A stretch of 64,000 nucleotides of DNA, taken from positions 7,843,395-7,907,394 of the forward strand of contig OX336345.1 of the NCBI GenBank assembly GCA_946902875.1, read 5' to 3'. Source of the DNA: Nematopogon swammerdamellus. Its lineage: Eukaryota; Arthropoda; Insecta; Lepidoptera; Adelidae. A program made the translations under genes and the position numbers. The first letter of the stretch is position 1, and every line of letters starts with the position of its first letter. Positions 44,157 through 55,346 of this stretch are shown piece after piece. The notes under the pieces were generated by a model. That model did not search any database and was not told the origin of the DNA. It saw only the letters and a list, made by a program, of their open reading frames with translations.

Positions 44157-44770
44157 GTCAATTCCTTTTCGATCCATATTCAATTAAATTCTTTTATTGG
44201 TCTCTTTGGTACATTTTATACACATAGACAAGTCAAATATTCTATAAAAAATATTCTTATTCTATTTCTATCCAAGCAAAGATACGTCATCGTCAAAACA
44301 ACAATTTACAATCAAAATACAAAAAATACTAAAATTAACATTTGAAATGAAACCCAACAATAAAAGCATCAACTAAAAAAATTAAATTTTTCATGACTTT
44401 TTATTTTGAGTGTACTCTTAGTTACGTGCAATCTTTTGGGATCGAAGATTATTTTAAACTACTCTAATGCTTCGTCAAAGTGTGAACGCCCAATTCTTCC
44501 AGGGCGGCCGTACCCGTCAACATAACAAATGGCCGACTACTCGCTGCTACTGCCTAATTGCTTCAAATCGTTTAAAAACTTACTAATTTAGCTTAATAAC
44601 CTGTTAAACCCATTAGTATAGAAAAAAAATATGTACCTAAGTGTTGTTTAGTTCAGCATGGCATGCAATTAAACGTTCAATCTGTCGTTACGGAGTATGT
44701 TTTTTTTACCCGACTACACCAAAATACTATGTCTTACTTCAATGTACGTATGCTAAGTTACCTGGAAAAG
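44157..44770. other. Unassigned AT-rich sequence
   Basis: Nothing supportable. Confidence 0.4.
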
Positions 44771-45213
44771 TTTTTTTTTTTGTGGAAACAGGCACGGTTG
44801 GTTACATCACCTACAACCTACAACATTCTTTATGTCAACCCATAACACCTTGCGGTGAACTAGGTGTCATATCAGTCCTTCCCTTTGGTCTACAATGAAC
44901 TGGACGGAAAACACGAACTATTTACATAGCCGCTTAGACCGAACTTTCATTGAGTGCGCTGGTACCAACCCGGGCGGGTTCAACTCACCTAGTGAGATAA
45001 GAAGGGAAGGGACCTACAGTTTTATTTAGGTGGAATCCGAACCACGGTTAACCTCCAACGGTCAAGCGGTCACCCATCGAAGTACTGGCCTTTCATTGAC
45101 TGTACTTTCATACCACGTTCAACGGTCGAGCCGTCACCCATTCAAGTACTGACCGCGCCCAGGTGTGCTTAACAACAGTCGGACGACCGCACCACTGAGC
45201 TACCGAGGCTGAC
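44771..45213 (-). repeat. SINE family A, full length with duplicated 5S-like segment
   Basis: Poly-T at 44771-44781, body, central block and head ending ACTGAGCTACCGAGGCTGAC. The 5S-like segment occurs twice: CGGTCACCCATCGAAGTACTGG (45068-45089) and CGTCACCCATTCAAGTACTG (45130-45149). Confidence 0.85.
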
Positions 45214-45889
45214 AATTTACAGTTTGTACACACACGAGGCCCTCCATATCGCTGACCACCACCGTGCAAGCATTTGCACGAGAGCTGCTGTGTGGGTGGC
45301 CCACTTCTTAGCGGCTCAACACTTTGTAAGGCGAGTCGATACCGGATCAGCAGAGCAAGCGGAATATCTCATCTGGTGCGGGGTGTCGCGTGTCTTCCGA
45401 GAATGAACGCCAATTGTTTTGAAACGATCGGCTACCTACCTGCACGTGCATGCGATTACTAAGAATCTGGACACAGGTAGAGGAATGCAAGTGGAATCAG
45501 CAACTGGCACAGTTCATGGAGCTACGACTCCGGCCGCGCGCGTGGCTTGGTACCTCCATGGGCACAGTAGACTATATGGGTGGATTTCATCACCTTGAGC
45601 TAAAATGTAGCTACTAATTAACTTAACCGACAGATAAATGTTAGACGTGACTTAACCGGAGGTGGTGAAATCCGCCATAAATGACCTGCTACATACGTTA
45701 TGCCAGCCCATTAGTTCCTGGCGGAATTCGGTGCCATACGCCAGTGTAGAACGACTCCAAATCCTCACATTTGAGAGATTTAGTTGGTATATTACATAAC
45801 AAAACTTACCCTTTAAATTTCGTCACAGATTAAGTAACGTTTCGCAAACTGAAATAGAGAGCAAACAATGTCTCCCGGCCCGGTATTAG
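45214..45889. other. Unassigned sequence with a SINE A relic
   Basis: 45685-45745 (GACCTGCTACATACGTTATGCC) is a very diverged family A piece. Open frames at 45224-45462 have no domain. Confidence 0.35.
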
Positions 45890-46020
45890 CTTGGCAGATC
45901 AAAGGAGCGCTACTGCCGCGGCGCGGCCGCGGGCGCCTCCGCGGAGGAGGGCGGAGGGATCGACAGTCCTTGACCTCGATAGTCCCTCGGGACGGGAGCC
46001 AGATGCCACCGCGGGCTGAG
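45890..46020. other. Short CpG-rich block
   Basis: Contains GCCGCGGCGCGGCCGCGGGC and CGCCTCCGCGGAGGAGGGCG in otherwise AT-rich surroundings. It could be a promoter or enhancer core, or a GC-rich repeat. No TATA or exon is evident next to it. Confidence 0.4.
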
Positions 46021-46294
46021 GGCCTTCACTTTCTTTTATTCTAATTTATGCTGTGGCGATTAGTTCATATTGCGGACACAGCGGGCGGGCAATACGAACG
46101 AGGAATAAGGCTCTGAGTTGTTAAACTTTCTTTGTACTTTAGAAGATGCATTCAAAGAGATTTAACCTGTTAGAAAATCATGAAAAACAATGCGAAGTAT
46201 ATTTTCCCAATTTCATGTCACAAAAACTTATAGATACTAGTGAAGATCTATCTATATATATTTCCTCCCAATTACAACCTGGGATTTTTCAAAA

Positions 46295-46432
46295 GGGGCA
46301 TGAAAAGAGTCCTGTCAGGCCTGCATGGCATTCGCAATATTGTGCATCACAGAATGTCCATGGGCATCGTTAGACACCTACGAGTAGGTGAAACGATGCC
46401 ACATGTCTCGCTATCCATAAAAAAAAAGGTAC
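46295..46432 (+). repeat. SINE family D, forward copy
   Basis: CCTGTCAGGCCTGCATGGCA, TCGCAATATTGTGCATCAC, GAATGTCCATGGGCATCGTT, AGACACCTACGAGTAGGTGA, CTATCCATAAAAAAAAAGG. Confidence 0.7.
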
Positions 46433-46912
46433 AATTTTCTTTGGCCAAATAAAAATATTTCGTGCAGTTGAGTTTATAATCGCTAAAAAAACACAAAGGA
46501 AAATATTATATTCTATGTTCAAAACTGAATAAAAAGTTGATTGACGTCAAACCTTTTTTTTCCCTAAAGCAAGACTATTTATAAGGCCTAGAGTTGATAT
46601 AAATACCCGAAAATTATGACAGAAACTAATTGAACCTTTGAATAATTGAACAACTAATTAAATGCTTCAACATTACGAAATGCTCTGAAATAATTAATTT
46701 CAAGGTTTCAAGACATATGAGCTAACCTAGTGAATATTTTATGCTATTTGCTCTGTTCCTCGCTTCACTTCCAGTTCGTATATTTCTTTAATTTTTATTT
46801 TGAACCTTACAAACAAAAGCCTACCGATTTACATGACATTGAGAAGTTATAATAATTATTATTATAATTTGTTGCATTTTTCAATTGACATATTGTGCAT
46901 ACTACAATCGAC
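46433..46912. other. Unassigned AT-rich sequence
   Basis: Nothing supportable. Confidence 0.4.
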
Positions 46913-47205
46913 ACATCGTACATCCCGACAATTGCGGTAAGCAGAGTAATCGGTGTTACCGACCACCACGTTCAGCAAAGTATTAGTACATGTATTAGCT
47001 CATGAAGATGAGCCATACGTTTGGCCCGTAACGTCGAGCCACAGAGCTCGGCGACGACCGTGAGTAAAGCCGATCAATTTTCTAATAATGTTTAACAACC
47101 ACGGTAACTAAAAACCCCATATTAGTACAGCATCTCGTCCTTATTCCTTAGTCGCACTTTATTAAATGTACGGGTAGAGAATTAGAGATGCAGTGGGCCT
47201 ACTTT
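46913..47205 (-). repeat. SINE family B interrupted by another repeat
   Basis: Family B 3' part at 46918-46985, then an inserted segment (about 46986-47100) with CGTAACGTCGAGCCACAGAG and GACGACCGTGAGTAAAGCCG shared with the hAT-like MITE interior at 34150-34215, then family B 5' part (CTCGTCCTTATTCCTTAGTC, GATGCAGTGGG). Confidence 0.55.
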
Positions 47206-47984
47206 TTTATATTTTATCTACTAGGTACATCGAACCGTTTAATTTACTAGAATAGTAAATTAAATCGTCTTTGTCCGAGGCTGTTCTAGCAGTGTTTCTT
47301 TACTGCCTACCCCACTGTTAATTTATACTGATGATGGTATTTGTATAGGTGTGCCAATTTTTTTTTTGTACCACTCTCCTCTCTCACGTATAGCACGGTC
47401 CAGAGACCAACCGGACAACACAAAGAGCCAAGTTTCAACTCTGTTTTCTTGAAATAATATTTTTAATAGCTGTGCTGGTTATAACGGCTAATTATGTACG
47501 GTTATTACTTCGGTTTATTATGTGTTCACAGTTCGTGACGGCAAAGCGAGAACTGTCCACGACTTGCATTTTCATCGCATTTTCAAAGTAATTAAGAAAT
47601 TAATATTTTAATCGAATACTAATCAAGTTAATTCAAGCTTAGTGTGTAATTGGAACAAAAACAAGATCTTCCTTACAGACAGGTGGTATTTCTGAACGGG
47701 ACACACCAACTTTTTTATTAGTAATTGTCCATCCAGTAACCAGTTGAAATTTAAGTAAAGTATAAGTATGTATGTATAGTATATAAGAGTTGATGTAGGT
47801 ATATTATAATATGTATATTTCTTATTGTATATATGTAATTATGTATATGTAAGGATTTATATTGATTGTATGTATCTTTGTACAATTTGTATATGTGTGT
47901 ATTTATATTTCATACAACTGTTCCCGGTTTAGTACTGCATTGTCCGCCCCTACGTCTGTTCCACATCCCAAAGGTTAGTTCGTA
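47206..47984. other. Unassigned AT-rich sequence
   Basis: TATG-rich run at 47763-47900; nothing else. Confidence 0.4.
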
Positions 47985-48062
47985 AAGAATGCCGCAAGGC
48001 ATTAAACTCGCCTTTTGTAACCTTTTTATACGGTGTACAATAAAGTATATTTTCATTTTCAT
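47985..48062 (+). repeat. LINE-like 3' end with TTTTCA tail
   Basis: AATGCCGCAAGGCATTAAAC (a small hairpin), CTCGCCTTTTGTAACC, TACAATAAAGTATATTTTCATTTTCATTTC. Confidence 0.6.
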
Positions 48063-48204
48063 TTCATTCAGTAACAATGTAAGTGGTTGAAATTAAAGTG
48101 AAGAATAGCAAAGACAATATACAGGTTGTCCTTAATCGACCGCATATTCTACACCACTCGATTCCTCACTTTGAGGCCGGTGAAATAATAGAATTATTAA
48201 TAAA

Positions 48205-48443
48205 ATAAAAGAATAGCCCCACTGCGTCTCTCCCCGTGCATGTCGTAAAAGGTGACTAAGAAATAAGGAGGGCGACAGGCTTGCCACCTCTCACCTTGGC
48301 ACGGTCCTTCCACCGATTCGTGCAGAGGGTGGTTCTTTGTGCCTTACTTGCTGCTTGATAGTTATCTTGTCCGAATACTTTGCTACTAAACGTGGTGGTC
48401 GATATTGTTGTGTTCCAATTTTCCAGAGTTCTTGCACAATTTG
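48205..48443 (+). repeat. SINE family B
   Basis: AAAAGAATAGCCCCACTGCG, GTCGTAAAAGGTGACTAAG, CACCTCTCACCTTGGCACGG, AAACGTGGTGGTCGATATTG. Confidence 0.8.
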
Positions 48444-48486
48444 AGAAAAAAAATATCGATTGCACGAAAGAGCGCTATTGAAATTA

Positions 48487-48774
48487 CAGTCCTGTATCTC
48501 TTGAACCGTAATAGGTAGCCCGTTGAAATTTTCACAGAATATGTGTTATTATGATCGATATAACAAAAAAAATAATAAAAATAAGAAAAAGTAAAAATCA
48601 CGGGGGTCCCTATAGAAGAAACTAAAAATTGTATGCGCGCCATCTACCGAAAAGAGTATGAAGCATTCTAACTAATACATAGATGGCGCACAGGTGGCGC
48701 TGACCATGACATGGCGATACGGAACCCTCGGTGCGCGAGTTCGACTCGCACTTGGCCGGTTTTTCATAGCCGTT
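48487..48774 (+). repeat. GGGTTCCG element, 5' truncated
   Basis: ATCTCTTGAACCGTAATAGG to GAGTTCGACTCGCACTTGGCC; directly followed by a SINE A piece. Confidence 0.8.
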
Positions 48775-48894
48775 TCGGTCGTTCTTCATTCAGTGCGGTG
48801 GTATCAACGCAGACAAATTCAACCCTACCACCTGGTAAGGTAAGAGAAGGGACCTACCAAAGGACCTACATGGAATCCGAACCTTGGACCAAAT
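48775..48894 (-). repeat. SINE family A, central block and linker
   Basis: CATAGCCGTTTCGGTCGTTC, CCACCTGGTAAGGTAAGAG, CTACATGGAATCCGAACC. Confidence 0.7.
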
Positions 48895-49262
48895 ACCAAA
48901 ACACGAGAAATGTACTTAGAAAATTCAGAAAGAAAATGAAAATAGTATGGTGCGCTGAAAAGGAAGTCAAAGCCGCGACCTGCCGCTTATTAAGTAAGGC
49001 CACTACCCCTATTAAACGCTGTGAAGAGTATGTGCACACATTTTCAGAATAATTTGCCACAAATAAAGATTACTACGCACACGCTACGCAACGTAGTGAC
49101 ACGCCATGACACGCCACACGCAACATGCTACGACACGGCTGACGCAGCAGACCCCGTGCGAACACTGTAATGTCTGCGTCCTATTTCACAAACTATAGCA
49201 ATAAACCAGACGACAAGAAATGAGAATATTAATAATATTACTGAATAAATAAAATAAAATAG
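48895..49262. other. Unassigned sequence
   Basis: ACACGCTACG-type words repeat at 49079-49135; no gene. Confidence 0.35.
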
Positions 49263-49317
49263 TTTTAAAAAACCCGCCAAGTGTGAGTCGGACTTGCGCA
49301 CCGAGGTTTCCGTACAT
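49263..49317 (-). repeat. GGGTTCCG element, right end
   Basis: AAAAACCCGCCAAGTGTGAG and TTGCGCACCGAGGTTTCCGTA. Confidence 0.65.
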
Positions 49318-50180
49318 CCACACAATCTGTTAATATAAACACAAATGAGTTATGTATGGATTTAAACAAAACAAACAAAAGAAATTTTTTTCATCTTCGA
49401 CATCTTCGAGCACCACGCTGGCTATAAAATTGTTAAATTGCTGACGGGAGAATTATTGGATAAGTCCAGATCACCAGATGCAAATTCTGAATTGGTATTA
49501 AATTTACTCTTACTTTCAACTTTTTATTTGCTTAAAACAATCATATTTATTCAAAAAATCATAAGCGGGCGGGCTACTAAATTATATTCACACCACTCAG
49601 ATTTTATATTGCCTCGAAAGACAAAGTTTTTAAAAATTTTCACAAAAAATTAAATAAGTGCAGAAAATATGGTAAGTACCTACAATGAGGTGCAAAGGCG
49701 GGCTTATTGTATGAATAGATTTCTTCCTGATAACATTTTACTGTACTGAAAAATAAAATGCGAACAAAACAACAGCTTGTCCACATGTCAGCTCGGTCTG
49801 AGGAACAATCCCACGCAACTGGAACCTCCCGTCGTCGCGTCGTGTCGTCGTCGTCGTCGCTTCTTCGGCATCGAGCGAGGCCGCGGGAACAGCCGCGGTA
49901 CTTGTAAATTGAGTTTAGCTGTGACAAGTTCGGTGAAACCTCCGCCAACATATTTTACTTCGTTGAGTAATTGCGAATTATTCTGCCTAAAGAATTTAAA
50001 ATAATAGAGCTGTCATTGATTTTCATCGTACACAATTTCCTGCGTCCCTAACAAATGTTAATGGAAGAAATGTCTTTAAGAATAAATAATCCTAAGGCCT
50101 ATGCTATGTAAAATGTTTGTGAAGCAATGAGCCAATAAGTTGTGCCTACCTCTGCTATAAAAATGCAAATTGTGTCTGTT
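49318..50180. other. Mostly unassigned; LINE-like end and CGT run
   Basis: 49660-49722 resembles the minus-strand LINE-like 3' end (AATGAGGTGCAAAGGCGGGC) seen at 57900-57935. A CGT trinucleotide run lies at 49829-49858. No exon. Confidence 0.4.
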
Positions 50181-50330
50181 TTTAGGTTTCCGTACCAAAA
50201 TGATAAAAAACTAACCCTTAAGTACCACTTCGTTGTCCGTCTGTCTGTCTATCTATCTGTATGTAACAGCCACCGTAACAGCCCCTTCTGAACAGGTAGT
50301 CCTAGAAAATTTAAACTTTTTGCGAAAATA
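50181..50330 (+). repeat. GGGTTCCG-like left end, diverged
   Basis: TTTTAGGTTTCCGTACCAAA, TCCGTCTGTCTGTCTATC and CTGAACAGGTAGTCCTAG. Confidence 0.5.
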
Positions 50331-50836
50331 TATTACTTATTTATTTTTGTTACACACAAACTTCAGGTGTTACATACGAGAAAAACACACTGTAGCTGTC
50401 AGAGTAGGGCTATAAAGTGAAACAAACAAATAATATAAAAAAAAATTATGAACCATGGATTTGAGCACATGCGAAGAGTTCCTACCAAAGTTCCTAACAT
50501 ATCAAGGTGGAATCCAGGGTTGGTACGCACTGTATTATGTCTGGTCTAGTCACACCAGTAGCCATACTGTGACACTTAATATAAAGTGCTCAGTGGTCAA
50601 CCCAAAAGCTGAGAAAGTAACAGTACTTAAGTGGTACTTGTTAATGTCAATAGCTGATCGTAAAATCTTACATTATGTTTTCAATAATTCTTTACACTCT
50701 AATTAAGATAAAACTAATGCACTTTACACTATTAGAATAAACTTGAACGACATGCTTATTCACCAAACATTCTCATAGAAATAACATTTTGTACCCACGT
50801 ACTTTTATAAGCTTACTTACCGTTCACTCTGGTGAA
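50331..50836. other. Unassigned sequence
   Basis: An 83-codon frame at 50455-50706 without domain. Confidence 0.35.
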
Positions 50837-50873
50837 AGAAAACACTATGGGGAGGTTCCCCATAGTGTTTTCT
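50837..50873. repeat. Perfect 17-bp stem, 3-nt loop hairpin
   Basis: AGAAAACACTATGGGGA and its exact complement separated by GGT. Confidence 0.85.
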
Positions 50874-50978
50874 GGCGTTGATTACAAGGATTATGTAGAT
50901 TGTGTAATTGAAATCATCCATGGCGTAAAAAGAAAATTGTCAAATATATGATCGGACCTGATCTGTAAGGATCAGTTT

Positions 50979-51201
50979 GTTTGATGACTATAGGTCATAA
51001 CCAAACCAGGTACTCCTGAGCCTATTTGGAGCAAAAAAGTTACATGACATTTTGTTCTACGGTGAACTTTTTAAACTAATTAGAATTATTTAGTTTAATA
51101 TGAAAAAAAAAGTTCACCGTAGAACAAAATGTCATCTAACTTTTTTGCTCCAAATAGGCTCAGGAGTACCTGATTTGCTTTATGACCTATAGTCATCAAA
51201 C
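50979..51201. repeat. Long hairpin, about 95-bp arms
   Basis: The left arm from GTTTGATGACTATAGGTCAT to GTTCTACGGTGAACTTTTT and the right arm 51107-51201 differ at only a few positions. The spacer (AAACTAATTAGAATTATTTAGTTT) is itself partly self-complementary. Confidence 0.85.
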
Positions 51202-51216
51202 ATCCTGTATAATCAA

Positions 51217-51390
51217 CGATAGCTGTGCCCTCGACTCCGCTCGCAGTAAAGACGGTTCAATAGCAAACCGGTTTAAAACGTAAATTTTAATATGATAATA
51301 AACTGTAGCTTCTGTAGAGCTTTTGCCCATCGCCGCCGCCTCAGTTTCGCTGAGGGCGAGGCCGAAAGCCGAGCTGCGTCCCCAACAAGG
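51217..51390. repeat. S-type end and array relic
   Basis: 51217-51305(-): GATAGCTGTGCCCTCGACTCC, GGTTCAATAGCAAACCGG. 51330-51388(+): GGGCGAGGCCGAAAGCCGAG of the 65-68 bp unit. Confidence 0.6.
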
Positions 51391-51536
51391 CGTGTTCTCC
51401 TCTAGTCCAGTGTAGCCAGCAATCCAAAGGAAGTCTCCGGTATGGCACCTTTCCGGATGTTATATTAGCTGGTCGGAGCATGCGCTCTGGCCCATCTGAC
51501 TCAGCCATTCACACCGGGTTGCATAAAAAGAAAGTT
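51391..51536 (+). repeat. SINE family C 3' part
   Basis: GGCGTGTTCTCCTCTAGTCC, AGTCTCCGGTATGGCACC, GCTGGTCGGAGCATGCGCTC. Confidence 0.8.
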
Positions 51537-52039
51537 AGATAATTGCCCAGCAATGAGTCTACGGGAGGGCTAAGTAACATTTTCTATTTTATTTCATTTT
51601 ACTACAGCAGCGCGCTCTACTTACCCAGGATAAATACGGTGGTACAAACCTCGACAATTAGGCAGACCGTAACGTTTTACGAGCCGGGCCCATGCTTAGA
51701 TGTCGTAAATGCACTGTTATGCGAACATTTCAAAAGGATAGAATAGGCACAAAATCGTCAATCGTAAAATATTAGAATATCAAATTATAATAAAATTATG
51801 TGCACAAAGACGAAATGACAAATATATGCCTATCTCTTTCACACTCGTATGTCTTCGTCACACCTTCAACACTCCTTCAACACCACAGAGCAGCGATCGA
51901 CGGCCGGCTTCTCGCAGTTTCTTGATTTGTGTTCAACACGGTGTGCTACGAGCCGCCTGATAATTTATATGCATTTTTAGCATACAATCGGTCAGTTGTC
52001 TGTCTGTCCGTCTGCGTTTGAATTAATCAAATTGTTTAC
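51537..52039. other. Unassigned sequence
   Basis: Nothing supportable. Confidence 0.4.
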
Positions 52040-52273
52040 TTTTTTTTTTTTTATGGAACCTGACACGGTTGGCTACATCACCCACAACATCCGTGATGTC
52101 AGCCCACAACACACGGTGAACCAGGTGCCATGTCAGTGCTTCCCTTCATTTCATGTCGGCTAGACTAAACTGGACGGAAAACACGAACTATTTACATAGC
52201 CGTTTCGACCGACGTTTCGTTCAGTGCGGTGGTACCAACCCGGCCGGGATAAACCCTACCACCTAGTAAGGTG
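52040..52273 (-). repeat. SINE family A body
   Basis: Poly-T (13), ATGGAACCTGACACGGTTGG ... CCTACCACCTAGTAAGG; head absent. Confidence 0.8.
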
Positions 52274-52424
52274 TACTATGCACAAAATTTTTTGATATTT
52301 TTAGATATGATTTAATTCCATTAAATATAATAATGGTAGAATTTCTACTTTTTTTATTCTATCAAAATAATCCTTTTTATCAGGCACTTTATTTATTTTA
52401 TTTTATGTACTTGCTTGGATTTAT
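52274..52424. other. Unassigned AT-rich sequence
   Basis: Nothing supportable. Confidence 0.4.
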
Positions 52425-52610
52425 ACCACAGCACTGAAAGAAGGTCGGCTATGAAAAATAGTTGGTATTTTCCCTGTTCAGTGAAACGGACACGACCAAA
52501 AGGTAAGCACTGATACGGCACCTTGTTCCTATAGGAAAAACATGTCAACTAGTGGCTGACGTCACAATGGTTCAGCAGTTGATGTAGTGCAGCCAACCAT
52601 AACAGGTTCA
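52425..52610 (+). repeat. SINE family A, diverged forward copy
   Basis: GTCGGCTATGAAAAATAGTTG, AACGGACACGACCAAAAGG, GCAGCCAACCATAACAGG; many differences, so old. Confidence 0.6.
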
Positions 52611-52611
52611 A

Positions 52612-52716
52612 TTTTTTTTTATGGAAACTTACACGTTTGGCTACATCACCTACAACACCCGTGATGTCAGCCCTAGGTGAACTAGGTGCCATTTCAGTGT
52701 TTCCCTTCGGTCGTAA
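52612..52716 (-). repeat. SINE family A 3' fragment, tail to tail with the previous
   Basis: Poly-T, ATGGAAACTTACACGTTTGG ... TTCCCTTCGGTCG. Confidence 0.75.
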
Positions 52717-52948
52717 AAAAAAATCCCTTCCTTATAACAATAGCATTTCTATTATTTTTTAATTCTCTCACGCGGCGCCGCTTTCTTTGTCTTCGGGAAG
52801 GTACGACGAAATATGATGTGGCTTAGTCATAACCGGACCGGCTGGCGGTTATCTCTCAGAAAAGATGGACCCATTCTTCTCGCTGCGAGTTTACGTTTCT
52901 TGGATTCATACCGACGATAATATGGTCAGATGTTTTGTAATGTGCGTG

Positions 52949-53145
52949 CAAGTACGTTAGAGGTAAGGACGTCGGACCTTCCCCCCCGCGCCAGCGTACC
53001 ACGATATTTGTAAAAACGTACCAATACATTCGTTACCACCCAATCAGAGCGCGCGCCGTCCCCACCGCTTCCCGCGGAGCTCGGCGACGCTGGTTCTCAT
53101 ATAAGCGTTGGACAGTCCGACGTCCAACCTCTTCTAACGTTCTTG
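52949..53145. mobile_element. hAT-like MITE with promoter motifs, copy 2
   Basis: Inverted ends CAAGTACGTTAGAGG and (inverted) CAAGAACGTTAGAAGAGG continue into GGACGTCGGAC. The flanking 8-bp duplication TGTGCGTG is exact (52941-52948 and 53146-53153). Inside: CCAAT (53040-53044), a GC-rich stretch and CATATAAG (53098-53105). About 197 bp, no reading frame. Confidence 0.85.
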
Positions 53146-53286
53146 TGTGCGTGTTTGGTTGAAAATTCCTTTATAATAAATGTAGTTCATATTAAATCTA
53201 AATATACTTTATTGTACAACATTAAAAAAGTGGTCAAGTTCGAGTCGAAACAGTAGTGGCTATAAACATAATATTATGTGCATATG

Positions 53287-53620
53287 TTTTTTAGGTTTCC
53301 TTTCCGTACCCCCTAAGGTACGGACGTACGTACGGTACGGTGTTTGTCTGTCTCTCTGTCCGTCTGTCCTAAGATGGCTGTATCTTTGGAACAACAGAAC
53401 ACCTATTTTAGGAACCGTACGTAATAGATAGCCGATTGAAATTTCCACAGACTAAATGTATTAGGTTTTTATGGCCGATATAACAACAAATAATAAAAAA
53501 AATTAAAAGAAAAATAATAAGTGCGGTCCCCATACAAGAAACGTGTTTTTTTCAACGATTTTTTGTGGTACCTACGGAAACCTCGGTGCGCGAGTCCGAC
53601 TCGCACTTGACTGTTTTTTT
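53287..53620 (+). repeat. GGGTTCCG element, complete, diverged
   Basis: TTTTTTAGGTTTCCTTTCCG, GTACGGACGTACGTACGGTAC palindrome, GTCTGTCTCTCTGTCCGTCTG, TGAAATTTCCACAGACTAAA, CGAGTCCGACTCGCACTTGAC. Confidence 0.75.
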
Positions 53621-53848
53621 ATTTTTTATTTGAACCTATGGTATTTAAGCCGTTTGCGATGGCTAATAAAAGCTGTCTCCGTGACACCACCTTCCACAAA
53701 CAATCAAATTAAACAAATTATTGTCTTGTTGTCTGTAACTAATAAATAACAAACTAACCTTCTTTAATAACTTCCTCACTAAGCTATTCATCGCTTCCTT
53801 TGATCAAATAGAACTTTGTCACAATAACTATCTTCCCTTGTGCCTCGT

Positions 53849-54232
53849 TCAAATATTGCACTTAGCGTGTTGGTGCGAGTATGACATGCACAGTACACAC
53901 AGCACATGTCTCGACAGTACGATGAATAAAATGATAATTTTATTTACTTTTTTGCGAAATTTTGAAACTGCTATAGTTACATACATAGCGTCACGCCTGT
54001 TTCCCGGTGTGGTAGGCAGAGACAACGGATTTCCACGTGCCACGATCCTGACATCTCTGCCGCCTCTCATAATGTTCTTCATGCATGCTCGTCGGTTACG
54101 GGTACTACGCGCTTGACCCTTTTTGAGCACATGCCCGATCTGGTCCAGGTACGTGCATCTAGGGCGACCCTTCCCGAATCTTCCACTCACATTCACTCCA
54201 TTGATTACTTTCGTTAGTCTCCTATCATCCAT
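53849..54232 (-). pseudogene. LINE polyprotein C-terminal fragment
   Basis: The minus frame starts MDDRRLTKVI, then GKGRPRCTYLDQIGHVLKKG and RNRRACMKNIMRGG. A basic GRPR motif after MDDxRLxK is typical of the C terminus of non-LTR retroelement polyproteins. RNRRACMK and the downstream VARGNPLSLPTTPGN-coding region align with 26830-26970 and 5521-5636. No catalytic domain is left. Confidence 0.6.
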
Positions 54233-55027
54233 TCTATACTGCTGTTATAGTTGTTATGTAATATTCAATAAAATTATCAAATTTTTTCAGATTTTTTTTT
54301 ACTCTTTACTCCTTTGTATAGAGGGGTTGAGCATCGATATGGTGTGAGACACTCGATTTTTTAACTTTTTAAATATTTTCACTTTACATTTTTACATTAA
54401 TATTTAAAAAAATATTATTAACTGAGCGTGGTTTCACGAGAAGTGCTTTTGGCTCTTTCCACTGCACCATTACCTAGTTCAAGGACACAGCAACCCATGT
54501 TGGTTTATAAAGAAAATTATACACATTATAGTAAGCGACAAGCGAGGCGGCAATCGAGGCGACAAGCCTATGCGTACACTGGGCAGTCATACCTCTCGAT
54601 AATCTAACCGTGAGTTAACTAATCTACGGTTTAACAGAACATGCAGACTATGTGCATCAGTATAATCCGCTCGAGCCGGATCACGTTAGATAAGCTCCGC
54701 TTAATTCTCGATAAGTGATTTAATATCGCTTCCCACACTTCTGCCGTTCCGGTTCTCACACGTTTGACACCTGTGAGTGAGGCTTTCATGGATTATTCCA
54801 ATCTCCACTCTGCGTACACGATAAGCCTACCTACACGTACCTCGATAGATAGAAATTCTTAATCGCGCACAAAAAAAATTATACATATGAAGAAAGTGAT
54901 TTCTTTCAACCTTAATATCTATCTATACAGAATCGAAGTTATCTGCAAAAGACAAAAGTTCTCGATTCAGTTATAGACGAGACAAACAAAATCACAGTCA
55001 ATCTTATAAATACGTAGAGAAGAAGTG
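54233..55027. other. Unassigned sequence
   Basis: 54560-54830 looks repeat-like (TGCGTACAC occurs twice) but is not assignable. Confidence 0.35.
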
Positions 55028-55346
55028 CCGTGTGGGGCCGGTACGTAAAAAGAATAGCCCCACTGCATCTCTCCCCATGCATGTCGTAAAAGGCGACTAA
55101 GGGATAAGGACAAGATGCCGCGCTAAAGGGGTCGCCTTTTAGCGCGGCACGGTACTTCCACCGAGTCATGCAGCAGGTGGCTCTTCGTGTCTTACTTGCT
55201 GCTTGATCTATTGAATCTTGTTCGAATACTTTGCGAAACCTGGTGTTCGGTGTTGTGCTGTAATTTACCAGAGTTGTTGCATCACAACACCGATTACTCT
55301 GCTTACCCCGATTGTCGGGATTCAGCGTGTATGATATGTGTGTATA
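55028..55346 (+). repeat. SINE family B, near full length
   Basis: GTGTGGGGCCGGTACGTAAA through GTCGTAAAAGGCGACTAAG and CGATTGTCGGGATTCAGCGTG to a TATG-like tail. Internal inverted words GCCGCGCTAAAGGGG/CCTTTTAGCGCGGC at 55118-55150. Confidence 0.85.
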
